The notes beneath the pieces were generated by a model. That model was not told where the DNA came from. It searched no databases and saw only the letters and a list, made by a program, of their open reading frames with translations. A program made the position numbers and the translations under genes. A stretch of 42,578 nucleotides of DNA from an uncultured Faecalibacterium sp. (lineage in GTDB: Bacteria > Bacillota > Clostridia > Oscillospirales > Ruminococcaceae): contig CAKSWU010000017.1 of NCBI GenBank assembly GCA_934513205.1, positions 1-42,578 of the forward strand, written 5' to 3'. Of this stretch, positions 22,473-30,832 are shown piece after piece (the first letter of the stretch is position 1; each line of letters begins with the position of its first letter).

Positions 22473-25400
22473 ATGGACGCAGAGGACATCCGCGCATTGC
22501 TGGGCGGCACCACATTTGAGCACGCGCAAAAGACCCGCAGACGCATCCTGCAAAGCAGCTGCACCACCAACGAGGATGGGGTGCGGCACCTGACGGCGCG
22601 GGTGCAGGACAGCGGAGCGGGCTGCTATGATACGCAGGTCTGGCTGCGCAGCAATGGCAGCTTTGTCAGTGCCTCCTGCGACTGTCCCTATAACCAAAAC
22701 GGCGAGGGCACCTACTGCAAGCATATCGGTGCTCTGCTGCTGGAGGATGCCGCCCAAAACGGCGGAGAACCGGCTCCGGTGTCCAAGCCGGACGCCATCC
22801 CGGGCGTGGTGCGCGGTGCCGGAAGCCTGAATCAGGAGCAGCCCCGCCGGGACAGCTATGCTTCCGGCTTGGAGATGCTGTTTGGGCGCAAGTGGCGGGG
22901 AGACGAGCCGGTCACCGACAGCGCGGCGCGCCGCCTGCTGGAGACCTATCAGCAGGCCGCACTGGAGGATCTGGGCGCGGACGGCACCGCACAGGACACC
23001 GGCTTTGTCCAGCTGGAACCGGAGCTGACCCTGCTGCCCGGGGAACAGCCGTGGCTGCGGCTGCGCATCTGCGGCGGCGGGCGGCAGTACGTCGTCCGGG
23101 ACATCCCGGACCTGCTGGAAAACGTGGAGCACAGCCGCCGGGTCAGCTACGGCAAGGCACTGACTTTTGTGCACCGGCAGGACGCCTTTGACGCCGAGGC
23201 ACAGCAGCTGCTGCAGCTGCTGCGCCGTCTGGTGGACGCGGGCGCGTGTCTGGACCGCACGGCGGGCCGCTCTTCCGGCAGACTGCACACGGGGCCTGCC
23301 GGAGGCATCGCCCTGACCGGCGAGATCTTTGACGCGCTGGTGCAGATGTACGAGCACACCGGCGCGCTGGGGGGCTACGAGCTGCGCGAGGGGCTGCCCG
23401 CCATCACCCTGACCGTAGAGCGCCGCAAGGGAGGCGTGCAGGTCACCGGCAGCCCCGCGCTGCACCCGGTGTCCGGGCTGGATTTTGACTATCTGTTCAG
23501 CGAGGACAGCCTGTGGCGTCTGCAGCGGCCCGGCTGCACCCGCCTGCTGCCTGCCTTGCAGGCTCTGGGGGGAAAAAGCCTGTACTTTACCAGCGCCGAT
23601 GCCTCGGCGTTTTGCAGCTATGTGCTGCCGGAGCTGGGCAGCAAGCTGAACATCGTGGACCCGGACCGGCTGCTGCTGAACCAGATCCCGCTGGAGCCGG
23701 TGGTGCAGTTCTATCTGGACGCCCCGGGCCGGCTGCACATCGAGGCCCACGCGGAATTTCTCTACGGCGAGGACCGGGTCACGCCCTTTGCCCCCGCCCC
23801 GGCGGGCCTGCTGCGGGATGTCCGCGCCGAGAACCGGGCGGCGCGGCTGCTGTCCGTCTATCTGACCCCCGGCGCGCAGGGGCGGCAGGACGTGTACGAG
23901 ACTGCGGACGAGGAAGAGATCTGCCGGATGCTGGAAGAGGGCATCCCTGCGCTGCTGGCAGAGGGTGAGGTCTACTTCACCGATGCTTTCCGGGATCTGC
24001 AGGCCGTGCCGCCCCGCATCACGGTGGGAGTGTCGGTGCACGGCAGCGTGCTGGACCTGGAAGTGGACACCGGCGCGTTCCCGGCGGCAGAGCTGAAGGA
24101 ATTGCTGAAGTCTCTGCACCAGAAAAAACGCTACCACCGCCTGCGGGACGGACGTCTGCTGCGGCTGGACGATAGTCTGGAAGGGCTGGAGGAGCTGAAC
24201 GAGACGCTGGAGCTTTCCGGCGCAAAGCTGAAGGGCGGGCACACCCAGCTGCCCCTGTACCGCGCGCCCAGTCTGGACGGTGCGCTGTCCGGGCAGAGCG
24301 GCCTGCGGTTCGACCGGGACGATGCCTTCCGGCGCATCAGCCGCAGCTTCCACGCCGTGAAGGACAGCGAATATGCCCCGCCGGCATCGCTCTACAAGGT
24401 GCTGCGCAAGTACCAGCGGGACGGCTACCGCTGGCTGCGCACGCTGGACGGCTACGGAATGGGCGGTATTCTGGCGGATGACATGGGTCTGGGCAAAACG
24501 GTGCAGGTGCTGAGCTATCTGCTGGCGATGAAGGAGGACGGGCAGACTCTGCCCAGCCTCATCGTCTGCCCCGCCTCGCTGGTGCTGAACTGGCAGGAGG
24601 AGTGCAGAAAGTTCACGCCGCAGCTCTGCTGCATCGCGGTGGACGGAGACGCCGCTCACCGTGCCGAGCTGGCAAAGCAGTGGGAAAACGCCGACCTTGT
24701 GGTCACCAGCTACGACCTGCTGCGCCGGGACGAAGACCGGTATGCGGAACAGCCGTTCTATGCCTGCATTCTGGATGAGGCACAGGCCATCAAGAACCAC
24801 GCCACCCAGAAATACAAGGCGGTGTGCGGAGTGAACAGCCGGGTGCGCTTTGCCCTCACCGGCACCCCGGTGGAGAACCGTCTGGGCGAGTTGTGGAGCA
24901 TCTTCTCCTTTTTGATGCCGGGCTATCTGCCGCCCTACAAGACCTTCTGCACACGGTTCGAAAAGCCCATCGTGCAGCAGCAGGACTCCGCTGCGGTGCA
25001 GCGGCTGAATCGGCTGACCGGTCCGTTCATCCTGCGCCGCATGAAGTCCGAGGTGCTGAAGGAGCTGCCCCCCAAGACCGAGAACATCCACCGCATCGAG
25101 CTGGACGAGCAGCAGCGCAAGCTCTACCTTGCCGCCGTGGTGGACGCGCGGGAAAAGCTGCGCGCCGCAAAGCCGGAGGACAAGATGGCGGTGTTTGCGG
25201 TGCTCATGCGCCTGCGAGAGATCTGCTGCGACCCCCGCCTTGTGGCGGACAACTGGGACGGCGGCAGCGCCAAACTGGACGCCTGTATGGAGCTGGTGAC
25301 GGCTGCCGTGGAGGGCGGACACCGCATCCTGCTGTTCAGCCAGTTCACCTCCATGCTGGAGCTGCTGGCAAAGCGTCTGGACGAGGCGGGCGTGAGCCAC

Positions 25401-25823
25401 TTTACCCTGCAGGGGTCCACCCCAAAGCCGGTGCGCGCGGAGCTTGTGCGCCGGTTCAACGGTGGAGAGGCGGATGTGTTCCTCATCTCGCTGCGGGCGG
25501 GCGGCACCGGTCTGAACCTGACGGCGGCGGACATCGTCATCCACTATGACCCGTGGTGGAACGTGGCAGCGCAGAATCAGGCCACCGACCGCGCCTACCG
25601 CATCGGGCAGCGCAGCCCGGTGCAGGTGTACAAGCTCATTGCGCAGGACACCATTGAGGAAAAGATCGTGGAATTACAGCAGGCAAAGCAGGACCTGGCG
25701 GAAACGGTCACCGGCGGCGCGGACGGCACCATCCTGTCCATGCGCCCGGAGGAACTGCTGGACCTGCTGGATACACAGGAAAAAGGGGAGAAATACGATG
25801 AAAGTCTGGGATCTGCACTGTGA
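22473..25823 (+). CDS. SNF2-family helicase with SWIM zinc finger
   Basis: A 1116-residue DNA-dependent ATPase of the Swi2/Snf2 (RapA/HepA-like) group. The N-terminus carries a SWIM finger, CDCPYN...YCKH (about residues 69-84). A long middle region precedes the ATPase core: DDMGLGKTVQ (Walker A, about 668), DEAQ (about 767), GTPVENRLGELWSIFSFL, then the helicase C-terminal lobe with LFSQFTSML (about 953) and QATDRAYRIGQ (about 1034). It probably remodels protein-DNA or transcription complexes; the substrate is unknown. GGGGAGGGGAG lies before ATG 22473. Its end overlaps the next gene by 26 nt. No nuclease or methylase neighbour supports a defence role. Confidence 0.95.
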   Translation: MDAEDIRALLGGTTFEHAQKTRRRILQSSCTTNEDGVRHLTARVQDSGAGCYDTQVWLRSNGSFVSASCDCPYNQNGEGTYCKHIGALLLEDAAQNGGEPAPVSKPDAIPGVVRGAGSLNQEQPRRDSYASGLEMLFGRKWRGDEPVTDSAARRLLETYQQAALEDLGADGTAQDTGFVQLEPELTLLPGEQPWLRLRICGGGRQYVVRDIPDLLENVEHSRRVSYGKALTFVHRQDAFDAEAQQLLQLLRRLVDAGACLDRTAGRSSGRLHTGPAGGIALTGEIFDALVQMYEHTGALGGYELREGLPAITLTVERRKGGVQVTGSPALHPVSGLDFDYLFSEDSLWRLQRPGCTRLLPALQALGGKSLYFTSADASAFCSYVLPELGSKLNIVDPDRLLLNQIPLEPVVQFYLDAPGRLHIEAHAEFLYGEDRVTPFAPAPAGLLRDVRAENRAARLLSVYLTPGAQGRQDVYETADEEEICRMLEEGIPALLAEGEVYFTDAFRDLQAVPPRITVGVSVHGSVLDLEVDTGAFPAAELKELLKSLHQKKRYHRLRDGRLLRLDDSLEGLEELNETLELSGAKLKGGHTQLPLYRAPSLDGALSGQSGLRFDRDDAFRRISRSFHAVKDSEYAPPASLYKVLRKYQRDGYRWLRTLDGYGMGGILADDMGLGKTVQVLSYLLAMKEDGQTLPSLIVCPASLVLNWQEECRKFTPQLCCIAVDGDAAHRAELAKQWENADLVVTSYDLLRRDEDRYAEQPFYACILDEAQAIKNHATQKYKAVCGVNSRVRFALTGTPVENRLGELWSIFSFLMPGYLPPYKTFCTRFEKPIVQQQDSAAVQRLNRLTGPFILRRMKSEVLKELPPKTENIHRIELDEQQRKLYLAAVVDAREKLRAAKPEDKMAVFAVLMRLREICCDPRLVADNWDGGSAKLDACMELVTAAVEGGHRILLFSQFTSMLELLAKRLDEAGVSHFTLQGSTPKPVRAELVRRFNGGEADVFLISLRAGGTGLNLTAADIVIHYDPWWNVAAQNQATDRAYRIGQRSPVQVYKLIAQDTIEEKIVELQQAKQDLAETVTGGADGTILSMRPEELLDLLDTQEKGEKYDESLGSAL

Positions 25824-26787
25824 CACCCTGAGCGCGCTGCGCCACGCGGAAAAAGCCGGCGCGCCCAAGCACTTTTTGCACAACGATCTGCATATCGACC
25901 TTGAAAAATTACAAAAAGGCGATTATATGCTGCAGTGCTTTGCGGCATTCGTGGACCTGGGCGACCCCGCCCCCGGGGCAGACCCGCTGGTGACGGCGCT
26001 GGAAGAGATCGACTGGTTCAAGCGGATCATGGCAGCGTATCCGGACCGCATCGCCCCGGTGTACACGGCGGCAGACATCCGCCGGAACGCTGCGGCGGGA
26101 AAGATCAGCGGACTGCTGACCATCGAGGAAGGCGGCTGCTGCAAGGGCAGTCTGGGGGTGCTGCGCCGGATGTACGAGCTGGGCGCGCGCATGATGACCC
26201 TGACCTGGAACCACCCCAATCAGCTGGCAGCGCCCCAGCGGAACCCCGGCGGCGTGCTGGTGCCCCAGACCGAAAAGGGGTTGACCGAGACCGGCTTTGC
26301 GTTTCTGGCGGAGATGGAGCGGCTGCACATGATCGTGGATGTGAGCCACCTGTCGGACAAGGGCTTCTGGGATATCGTGGAGCACAGCACCCGACCCTTT
26401 GCCGCCAGCCACTCCAACTGCCGGGCGCTGGCACCTCACACCCGCAACCTGACCGATGAAATGATCCGCACACTGGCAGAGCGCGGCGGCATTGTGGGGC
26501 TGAACTACTATGCGCCTTTTCTGGACGCGGACCCCACCCACCCGGAACGCTGCCGCAGCACGGCGGCGCTCATCGCAAAGCATGCCGCCCACTATAAGCA
26601 GGTGGGCGGTGCGCAGATGATCGCCCTTGGCAGCGATTTTGACGGCATTGACGGCCCCCACCAGCTGGAGGATGCTTCCTTTCTGCCGCTGCTGGCGGAC
26701 GCTTTGCGTGGGGAGGGCTTTACCGAGGATGAGGTGGAGGGGGTCTATTTCCGAAACGCACAGCGCTTTTTTGAGGATAATTTGTAA
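25798..26787 (+). CDS. Membrane dipeptidase family M19
   Basis: A 329-residue zinc dipeptidase of the amidohydrolase (renal dipeptidase) superfamily. Metal-site motifs are WDLHCDT (H7, D9), the bridging glutamate in LTIEEGG, and the histidines in DVSHLSD and ASHSNCR; GSDFDG is a further family mark. It has no signal peptide, so it acts in the cytoplasm. ATG 25798 follows AAAAGGGGAG and overlaps the SNF2 gene end, which means translational coupling. A longer in-frame extension upstream lies inside the helicase and is rejected. Confidence 0.93.
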   Translation: MKVWDLHCDTLSALRHAEKAGAPKHFLHNDLHIDLEKLQKGDYMLQCFAAFVDLGDPAPGADPLVTALEEIDWFKRIMAAYPDRIAPVYTAADIRRNAAAGKISGLLTIEEGGCCKGSLGVLRRMYELGARMMTLTWNHPNQLAAPQRNPGGVLVPQTEKGLTETGFAFLAEMERLHMIVDVSHLSDKGFWDIVEHSTRPFAASHSNCRALAPHTRNLTDEMIRTLAERGGIVGLNYYAPFLDADPTHPERCRSTAALIAKHAAHYKQVGGAQMIALGSDFDGIDGPHQLEDASFLPLLADALRGEGFTEDEVEGVYFRNAQRFFEDNL

Positions 26788-26809
26788 TATCAACGGGGAA
26801 TATGCCGAT

Positions 26810-27661
26810 ATGGACAAAAACATGACGCTGGAAAAGCGCATCGAAGCGGAGCTGTACTGCTATCAGGGCAGGATGAGCGTGTTCGTGGACGACCTGCAGG
26901 GGCACACGGTGGAGATGGGGGCGGACGAGGAATTCGAGACTGCCTCCACCATCAAGGCGTTCCTTCTGGCGGCGCTGTATTTGCAGGTCGAGCGGGGCAG
27001 GGCCAGCCTAACGGACGAGCTTACCTACGAGCAGAGCCAGTTTGTGGACGGCAGCGGGATGCTGCGGGCGCTGGGCGTGGGGGCAACGCTCCGGGTGAAG
27101 GACACTGCCACCCTGATGATCATTTGTTCGGACAACATCGCCACAAACATGCTCATCGACTATCTGGGGCTGGACGCCATCAACGCCTGCATCCGGGAGC
27201 TGGGCTTTGCCCGCACGGTGCTGCACAATCCGCTGCACTTTGACCGCTACCGCCGGCTGGGCACCACCACGCCCCGGGACTACGCGGCGCTTTTTGCCCG
27301 CATTGCAAAAGGGGAACTGGTCAGCTCCGCCGCCAGTGCTGAGATGCTCTCCATCCTGCGCCAGCAGCACTACAACACCATGCTGACCCGCGACTTCCCT
27401 CAGTATTATCTGGACTGCGAGGAGACCGGTGCGCCGGAGCTGCTGTGGGTCGCCAGCAAGAGCGGCAGCATGAACGCCTGCCGCAACGACGGCGGCATCG
27501 TCCACACCCCCTATGGCGAGTACGTCATCGTGCTGATGAACAAGGACTTCCACGACATCATCGAGTACAACGACCACCCTGCCATGGTCTACGGCGCAAG
27601 GGTGTCCCGCATGATCCTGGATCAGGTGCTGGCCTGCGAGGGGCGGCTGTCCCTGTCCTGA
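26810..27661 (+). CDS. Serine hydrolase of the class A beta-lactamase fold
   Basis: A 283-residue penicillin-recognising enzyme. S46-T-I-K49 is the SxxK active site, S107-D-N109 the SDN loop, and K217-S-G219 the KTG-like triad. The omega-loop glutamate of true class A beta-lactamases (E-x-x-L-N) is not seen where GTTTPRDY follows; the segment reads DRYRRLGTTTP instead. It also lacks a signal peptide. I therefore read it as a peptidase or esterase relative and not a resistance enzyme. Start ATG 26810 (GGGGAA upstream) or ATG 26822. It follows the dipeptidase by 22 nt. Confidence 0.85.
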   Translation: MDKNMTLEKRIEAELYCYQGRMSVFVDDLQGHTVEMGADEEFETASTIKAFLLAALYLQVERGRASLTDELTYEQSQFVDGSGMLRALGVGATLRVKDTATLMIICSDNIATNMLIDYLGLDAINACIRELGFARTVLHNPLHFDRYRRLGTTTPRDYAALFARIAKGELVSSAASAEMLSILRQQHYNTMLTRDFPQYYLDCEETGAPELLWVASKSGSMNACRNDGGIVHTPYGEYVIVLMNKDFHDIIEYNDHPAMVYGARVSRMILDQVLACEGRLSLS

Positions 27662-27718
27662 GGTGCGGATCCGCGCCATAAATGGCGATAATTTGGAAAA
27701 ACAAAAGGAATTATAACA

Positions 27719-28492
27719 ATGGGTATCACACTCTCGCCGTGGATGATGGCGTTTCTGGTCCTGATGACAGGCTTTGCGGGCTTTGTGGATTCGGCAGCCG
27801 GAGGCGGCGGTCTTGTCAGCCTGCCGGCCTATCTGTTCGCCGGGCTGCCGCCCCACTACACCTATGCCACCAACAAATTCAGCGCTGCCTGCGGCACCAC
27901 CTTTGCCACTGCCAGATTTTTCAAAAGCGGTGCCATGGACCTGAAGGTGGGCGTCCTTGCCGCCATCGGCAGCTTTGCGGGCAGCGCGCTGGGGGCACAC
28001 ATCGTGCTGCTGCTCAGCGATGAGCTGCTGCGCACCATGATGTTCCTCATCCTGCCGGTGGCGGCGGCGGTCATCCTGTGGCAGCGCGACCTGCCGGACC
28101 AGAACCGGGACGACGGTACGCTGGACCTGAAAAAGGCCCTGCTGGCGCTGGGCATCGGCTTGGGCATCGGGCTGTACGACGGCATCGTGGGCCCGGGCAC
28201 CGGCACCTTTGCCATCATTGCCTTTACCACCCTGATGGGCTTTGACCTGCGCACCGCCAACGGCAACGGCAAGGTGCTCAACCTTGCCAGCAACTATGCC
28301 AGCCTGTTCACCTACCTGATGAATGGTCTGGTGGTGTTTCACATCGGCATCCCCTGTGCCGTCAGCAACATTCTGGGCAACCTGCTGGGCGCGCACTTCG
28401 CACTGAAAAAAGGTGCCCGCTTCATCCGCCCCATGATGCTGGTGGTGCTGGTGCTGCTGCTGGGCAAGCTCATCTCGGATGCGGTGCTGTGA
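27719..28492 (+). CDS. TSUP-family membrane transporter (TauE/SafE-like)
   Basis: A 257-residue integral membrane protein with about eight hydrophobic helices. The two halves carry the family pattern: GFAGFVDSAAGGGGLVSLPA in the first and GLYDGIVGPGTGTFAIIAF in the second, with TNKFSA and GNGKVLNLASN. TSUP members export small anions such as sulfite, sulfoacetate or taurine-related compounds; the substrate here is unknown. AAAAGGAA lies before ATG 27719. It is last in a four-gene run (helicase, dipeptidase, serine hydrolase, transporter). Confidence 0.93.
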   Translation: MGITLSPWMMAFLVLMTGFAGFVDSAAGGGGLVSLPAYLFAGLPPHYTYATNKFSAACGTTFATARFFKSGAMDLKVGVLAAIGSFAGSALGAHIVLLLSDELLRTMMFLILPVAAAVILWQRDLPDQNRDDGTLDLKKALLALGIGLGIGLYDGIVGPGTGTFAIIAFTTLMGFDLRTANGNGKVLNLASNYASLFTYLMNGLVVFHIGIPCAVSNILGNLLGAHFALKKGARFIRPMMLVVLVLLLGKLISDAVL

Positions 28493-28500
28493 GCGCCGGA

Positions 28501-28562
28501 CGCGCCAGAGGCTCCCTCTCCGAGGGAGCTGGCAAAACCGTCAGGTTTTGACTGAGGGAGTT
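28501..28562 (+). repeat. 62-bp repeat, family R2, copy 1
   Basis: Matches the reverse complement of 36712-36773 over 62 bp with one mismatch seen by eye. It holds two hairpins: GCTCCCTC/GAGGGAGC (28511-28518/28522-28529) and AAAACC-GTCA-GGTTTT (28534-28549), and an outer CTCCCTC/GAGGGAG match. It begins 9 bp after the transporter stop. Confidence 0.9.
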
Positions 28563-28582
28563 TGCGCCCGTTTCCCGCTGCA

Positions 28583-28620
28583 AAAAACAAGTCGGGCAGC
28601 CCGAGGGCTGCCCGACTTGT
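28583..28620 (-). terminator. Terminator of degV
   Basis: Arms 28587-28601 and 28606-28620 are perfect over 15 bp with a four-base loop; on the minus strand the stem is followed by TTTTTTGC, so it serves degV. It may also stop plus-strand readthrough. Confidence 0.9.
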
Positions 28621-28638
28621 TCTGATAGCAAACAGGTT

Positions 28639-29496
28639 TTATTCCAGCGCCAAACCTTTGTCAAAAAAGGCAAAGCCGAAGGTGCCGGGGCCGGTATGGG
28701 TGCCGATCACGCAGCCGATCTGACACACCAGCGGCTGCGGCAGATGCAGCGTATCCCGGAAGTAGGCCTCGATGGGCTGCACCTCCCGCAGGGAGGCGGT
28801 GTAGCCCTCCCGCGCAGGGAAGTCCGGGCAGACCCCGCCCAGCTCGTCGATCTTTTTGAACAGGGCAACATAGGCACCGGGCAGACCCCGGGCTTTGCCT
28901 GCCAGAGCGACCTTGCCCTCCTTGACGGTGACGATGGGCTTGATGCCCAGCATCCCGCCCGCCACGGCAACGGCGGCAGGCAGACGCCCGCCCTTGCGCA
29001 GGTACTTCAGGTCGTCCACGGCGGCAACAACGTGCAGATGTTTTTTGGCGTGTTCCAGCGCCGTGGCGATCTGCACCAGCGTCTTGCCGCTGTCCCGCAG
29101 ACGCGCTGCCAGCAGCACCAAAAGCGCCTGCCCCATGCAGACACTGGCACTGTCCACGAACATCACATTGTCCACATTGGCAAGGTCTGCCGCCAGCTTT
29201 GCGCACTGGAGGGTGCCGGACAGCTCGTTGGACAGAAAGATGCCCAGCACCTCGTCCCCGGCAGCAACGGCCTCCAGATAGAACTGCTCAAACAGCCGGG
29301 GGCTGGGCTGGCTGGTGGTGGGCAGCTTGTGGCAGCTGCGCAGATGCGCATAGTATTCAGCGGGGGTCATGTCGATGCCGTCCCGCAGGATGGTGCCGTC
29401 CTCCAGCGTCACGTTCAGGGGGATGACGGTCACGCCCAGCTGTGCAGCCTCTTCGGGCAGCAGGTCGACTGCGGAATCGGTGAGGATACGGATCAT
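28639..29496 (-). CDS. DegV-family fatty-acid-binding protein
   Basis: A 285-residue DegV/FakB-type protein. Such proteins hold a fatty acid for phosphorylation by FakA. The N-terminus MIRILTDSAVDLLPEE, the strand-loop IPLNVTLEDGTILRDG, the LSNELSGT loop and VDDLKYLRKGGRLP are family marks; GTHTGPGTFGFAF near the end is the conserved ligand-binding tail. GGAGGTG precedes ATG 29496. No fakA is nearby. The fatty-acid role is known for relatives, not shown for this gene. Confidence 0.93.
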   Translation of the reverse strand: MIRILTDSAVDLLPEEAAQLGVTVIPLNVTLEDGTILRDGIDMTPAEYYAHLRSCHKLPTTSQPSPRLFEQFYLEAVAAGDEVLGIFLSNELSGTLQCAKLAADLANVDNVMFVDSASVCMGQALLVLLAARLRDSGKTLVQIATALEHAKKHLHVVAAVDDLKYLRKGGRLPAAVAVAGGMLGIKPIVTVKEGKVALAGKARGLPGAYVALFKKIDELGGVCPDFPAREGYTASLREVQPIEAYFRDTLHLPQPLVCQIGCVIGTHTGPGTFGFAFFDKGLALE

Positions 29497-29563
29497 AAAA
29501 ACACCTCCGGTTTTCCGGTAAAATTCAAAATAAGCGACGTTTCAAACAGAAAGGTCGGGAAAC

Positions 29564-29593
29564 ATTATACCAGACTCCGGGCGGAAAAGTCAA
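29564..29593 (-). promoter_or_regulatory. degV promoter
   Basis: Minus strand TTGACT (29593-29588), 18 bp, TATAAT (29569-29564), with an extended TG before the -10. Confidence 0.8.
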
Positions 29594-29687
29594 TTGTTTG
29601 AGTGAATTTTGTTGCGAAAGAACGCGGGATCCTTGCGTGGCTGCGGCAGTCTGTGGTAAGATAGATCCCGGAAGGAAGGGAAAGCGG

Positions 29688-30077
29688 ATGGGAACAAAAA
29701 GCAAGACGGCTGCGCTGGCGGCGGCGTGCAGCTGCGCGCTGCTCTGGCTGCTGGCGTGCAGGCTGCTGGCATTGCTGCCTGCACCCGCGTGGGATGCCGC
29801 GGCCCTGTCCTTTGTGCAGCACTGCGTGGCGGCCCCGGCGGCAGAGGAGCTGGTGTTCCGGGGCGCGGTGCAGCGGCTGGCCCGTCCGCTGGGGCAGCGG
29901 GAGGCGGTGCTGGCGCAGGCGGCGCTGTTTGCCGTGCAGCACAGCGGGCCGGCGGCGATGCTCTGGGCGCTGGTCTGCGGGCTGGGACTGGGCTGGCTGG
30001 CACAGCGCACCGGGCGGGTATGGCCGGGGGTGCTGCTGCATACCCTGAATAATCTGCTGGTGTTTGCAGCAGGATAA
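29688..30077 (+). CDS. Small CPBP-family intramembrane protease homologue
   Basis: A 129-residue membrane protein of the CAAX-protease/bacteriocin-processing (Abi) family. It keeps the motifs E53-E54-x3-R58 (AEELVFRGA), H85 (FAVQHSG) and H118 with N121-N122 (LHTLNN), so the metallo-site looks complete, but the protein is much shorter than typical members (about 200+). The first membrane helices are reduced to one. Start ATG 29688 follows GGAAGGAAGGGAAAGC. It is 14 nt before tadA. The substrate is unknown. Confidence 0.85.
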   Translation: MGTKSKTAALAAACSCALLWLLACRLLALLPAPAWDAAALSFVQHCVAAPAAEELVFRGAVQRLARPLGQREAVLAQAALFAVQHSGPAAMLWALVCGLGLGWLAQRTGRVWPGVLLHTLNNLLVFAAG

Positions 30078-30091
30078 AAAGAGGAACCTGT

Positions 30092-30589
30092 ATGACCGAT
30101 TTTGAACTGATGGGCGCGGCGCTGGACGAGGCCCGCAAGGCTGCCGCGCTGGGCGAGGTGCCGGTGGGCGCGGTGGTGGCGCGGAAGGGCGAGATCATCT
30201 CTGCCGCCCACAACACCCGGGAGACCGAGAAGAATGCGCTGCACCACGCAGAGCTTCTGGCAATCGACGCCGCCTGCAAGGCGCTGGGCGGCTGGCGCCT
30301 GTGGGAGTGCGAGCTGTTTGTCACGCTGGAGCCCTGCCCCATGTGCGCCGGGGCCATCCTCAACAGCCGGGTGCGCCGGGTAGTCTACGGCGCTGCCGAT
30401 GCCAAGGCAGGGTGCTGCGGCAGCGTCACCGACCTGTTCGCGCTGCCTTTCAACCATCACCCGGTGGTGGAACAGGGCCTGCGGGCCGAGGAGGCGCAGC
30501 AGCTGCTGCAGGAGTTTTTCCGGCAGCTGCGGGTGCGTCTTGCGGCAAGACCCCGGTGGAGACCGCCGGTGTCCCCGGACAAAAAATGA
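30092..30589 (+). CDS. tadA: tRNA-specific adenosine deaminase TadA
   Basis: Deaminates A34 to inosine in tRNA-Arg(ACG). The zinc deaminase motif is H52-A-E54 and P81-C82-x2-C85 (LEPCPMCAGA). GEVPVGAVV and NSRVRRVVYGAADAKAG are TadA hallmarks. Length 165 residues includes a slightly extended basic C-terminus (RLAARPRWRPPVSPDKK). GAGG precedes ATG 30092. A terminator follows. Confidence 0.95.
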   Translation: MTDFELMGAALDEARKAAALGEVPVGAVVARKGEIISAAHNTRETEKNALHHAELLAIDAACKALGGWRLWECELFVTLEPCPMCAGAILNSRVRRVVYGAADAKAGCCGSVTDLFALPFNHHPVVEQGLRAEEAQQLLQEFFRQLRVRLAARPRWRPPVSPDKK

Positions 30590-30601
30590 AGAAACCGTAA
30601 A

Positions 30602-30648
30602 AAAGTGGAAGCTGCGTAAAAAATCGGGCAGCTCCCACTTTCTTTTTT
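30602..30648 (+). terminator. Terminator after tadA
   Basis: AAAGTGG-AGCTGC pairs with GCAGCT-CCACTTT with a single mismatch, followed by CTTTTTTC. Confidence 0.85.
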
Positions 30649-30658
30649 CGGCAAATTG

Positions 30659-30832
30659 TGCTATATTATTTAATGGTGCTTTGTCGAAACCCATCTTATC
30701 TGCCCGCCGCGCCGAGTGCCGGACTTTGACCGGAGAATGAGAGGACGCAGGTCGGAAGGGGCGGGGACCGGCAGGCATCTCCTGCCCTGACACAGGGTGC
30801 CGGGCAGAGAACACGACAGGAGGATACGACTG
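30659..30832 (+). promoter_or_regulatory. Extended -10 promoter and structured leader of the SDR gene
   Basis: TG-C-TATATT (30659-30667) is an extended -10; the -35 is poor. About 160 nt of leader follow with TGCCGG (about 30716) able to pair with CCGGCA (about 30767), and CCTGCC with GGGCAG next to the ribosome site. No open frame is seen in it. Confidence 0.45.

Noticed and set aside
22425..25544. A 1039-codon open frame on the minus strand opposite the SNF2 gene
   Set aside because: GC-rich third positions leave antisense frames open. It has no ribosome site, its product is Gln/Leu/Val/His-rich without motifs, and the plus strand has a clear helicase.
26810..27661. Antibiotic-resistance beta-lactamase
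   Set aside because: No signal peptide and no deacylating glutamate motif; context is metabolic.
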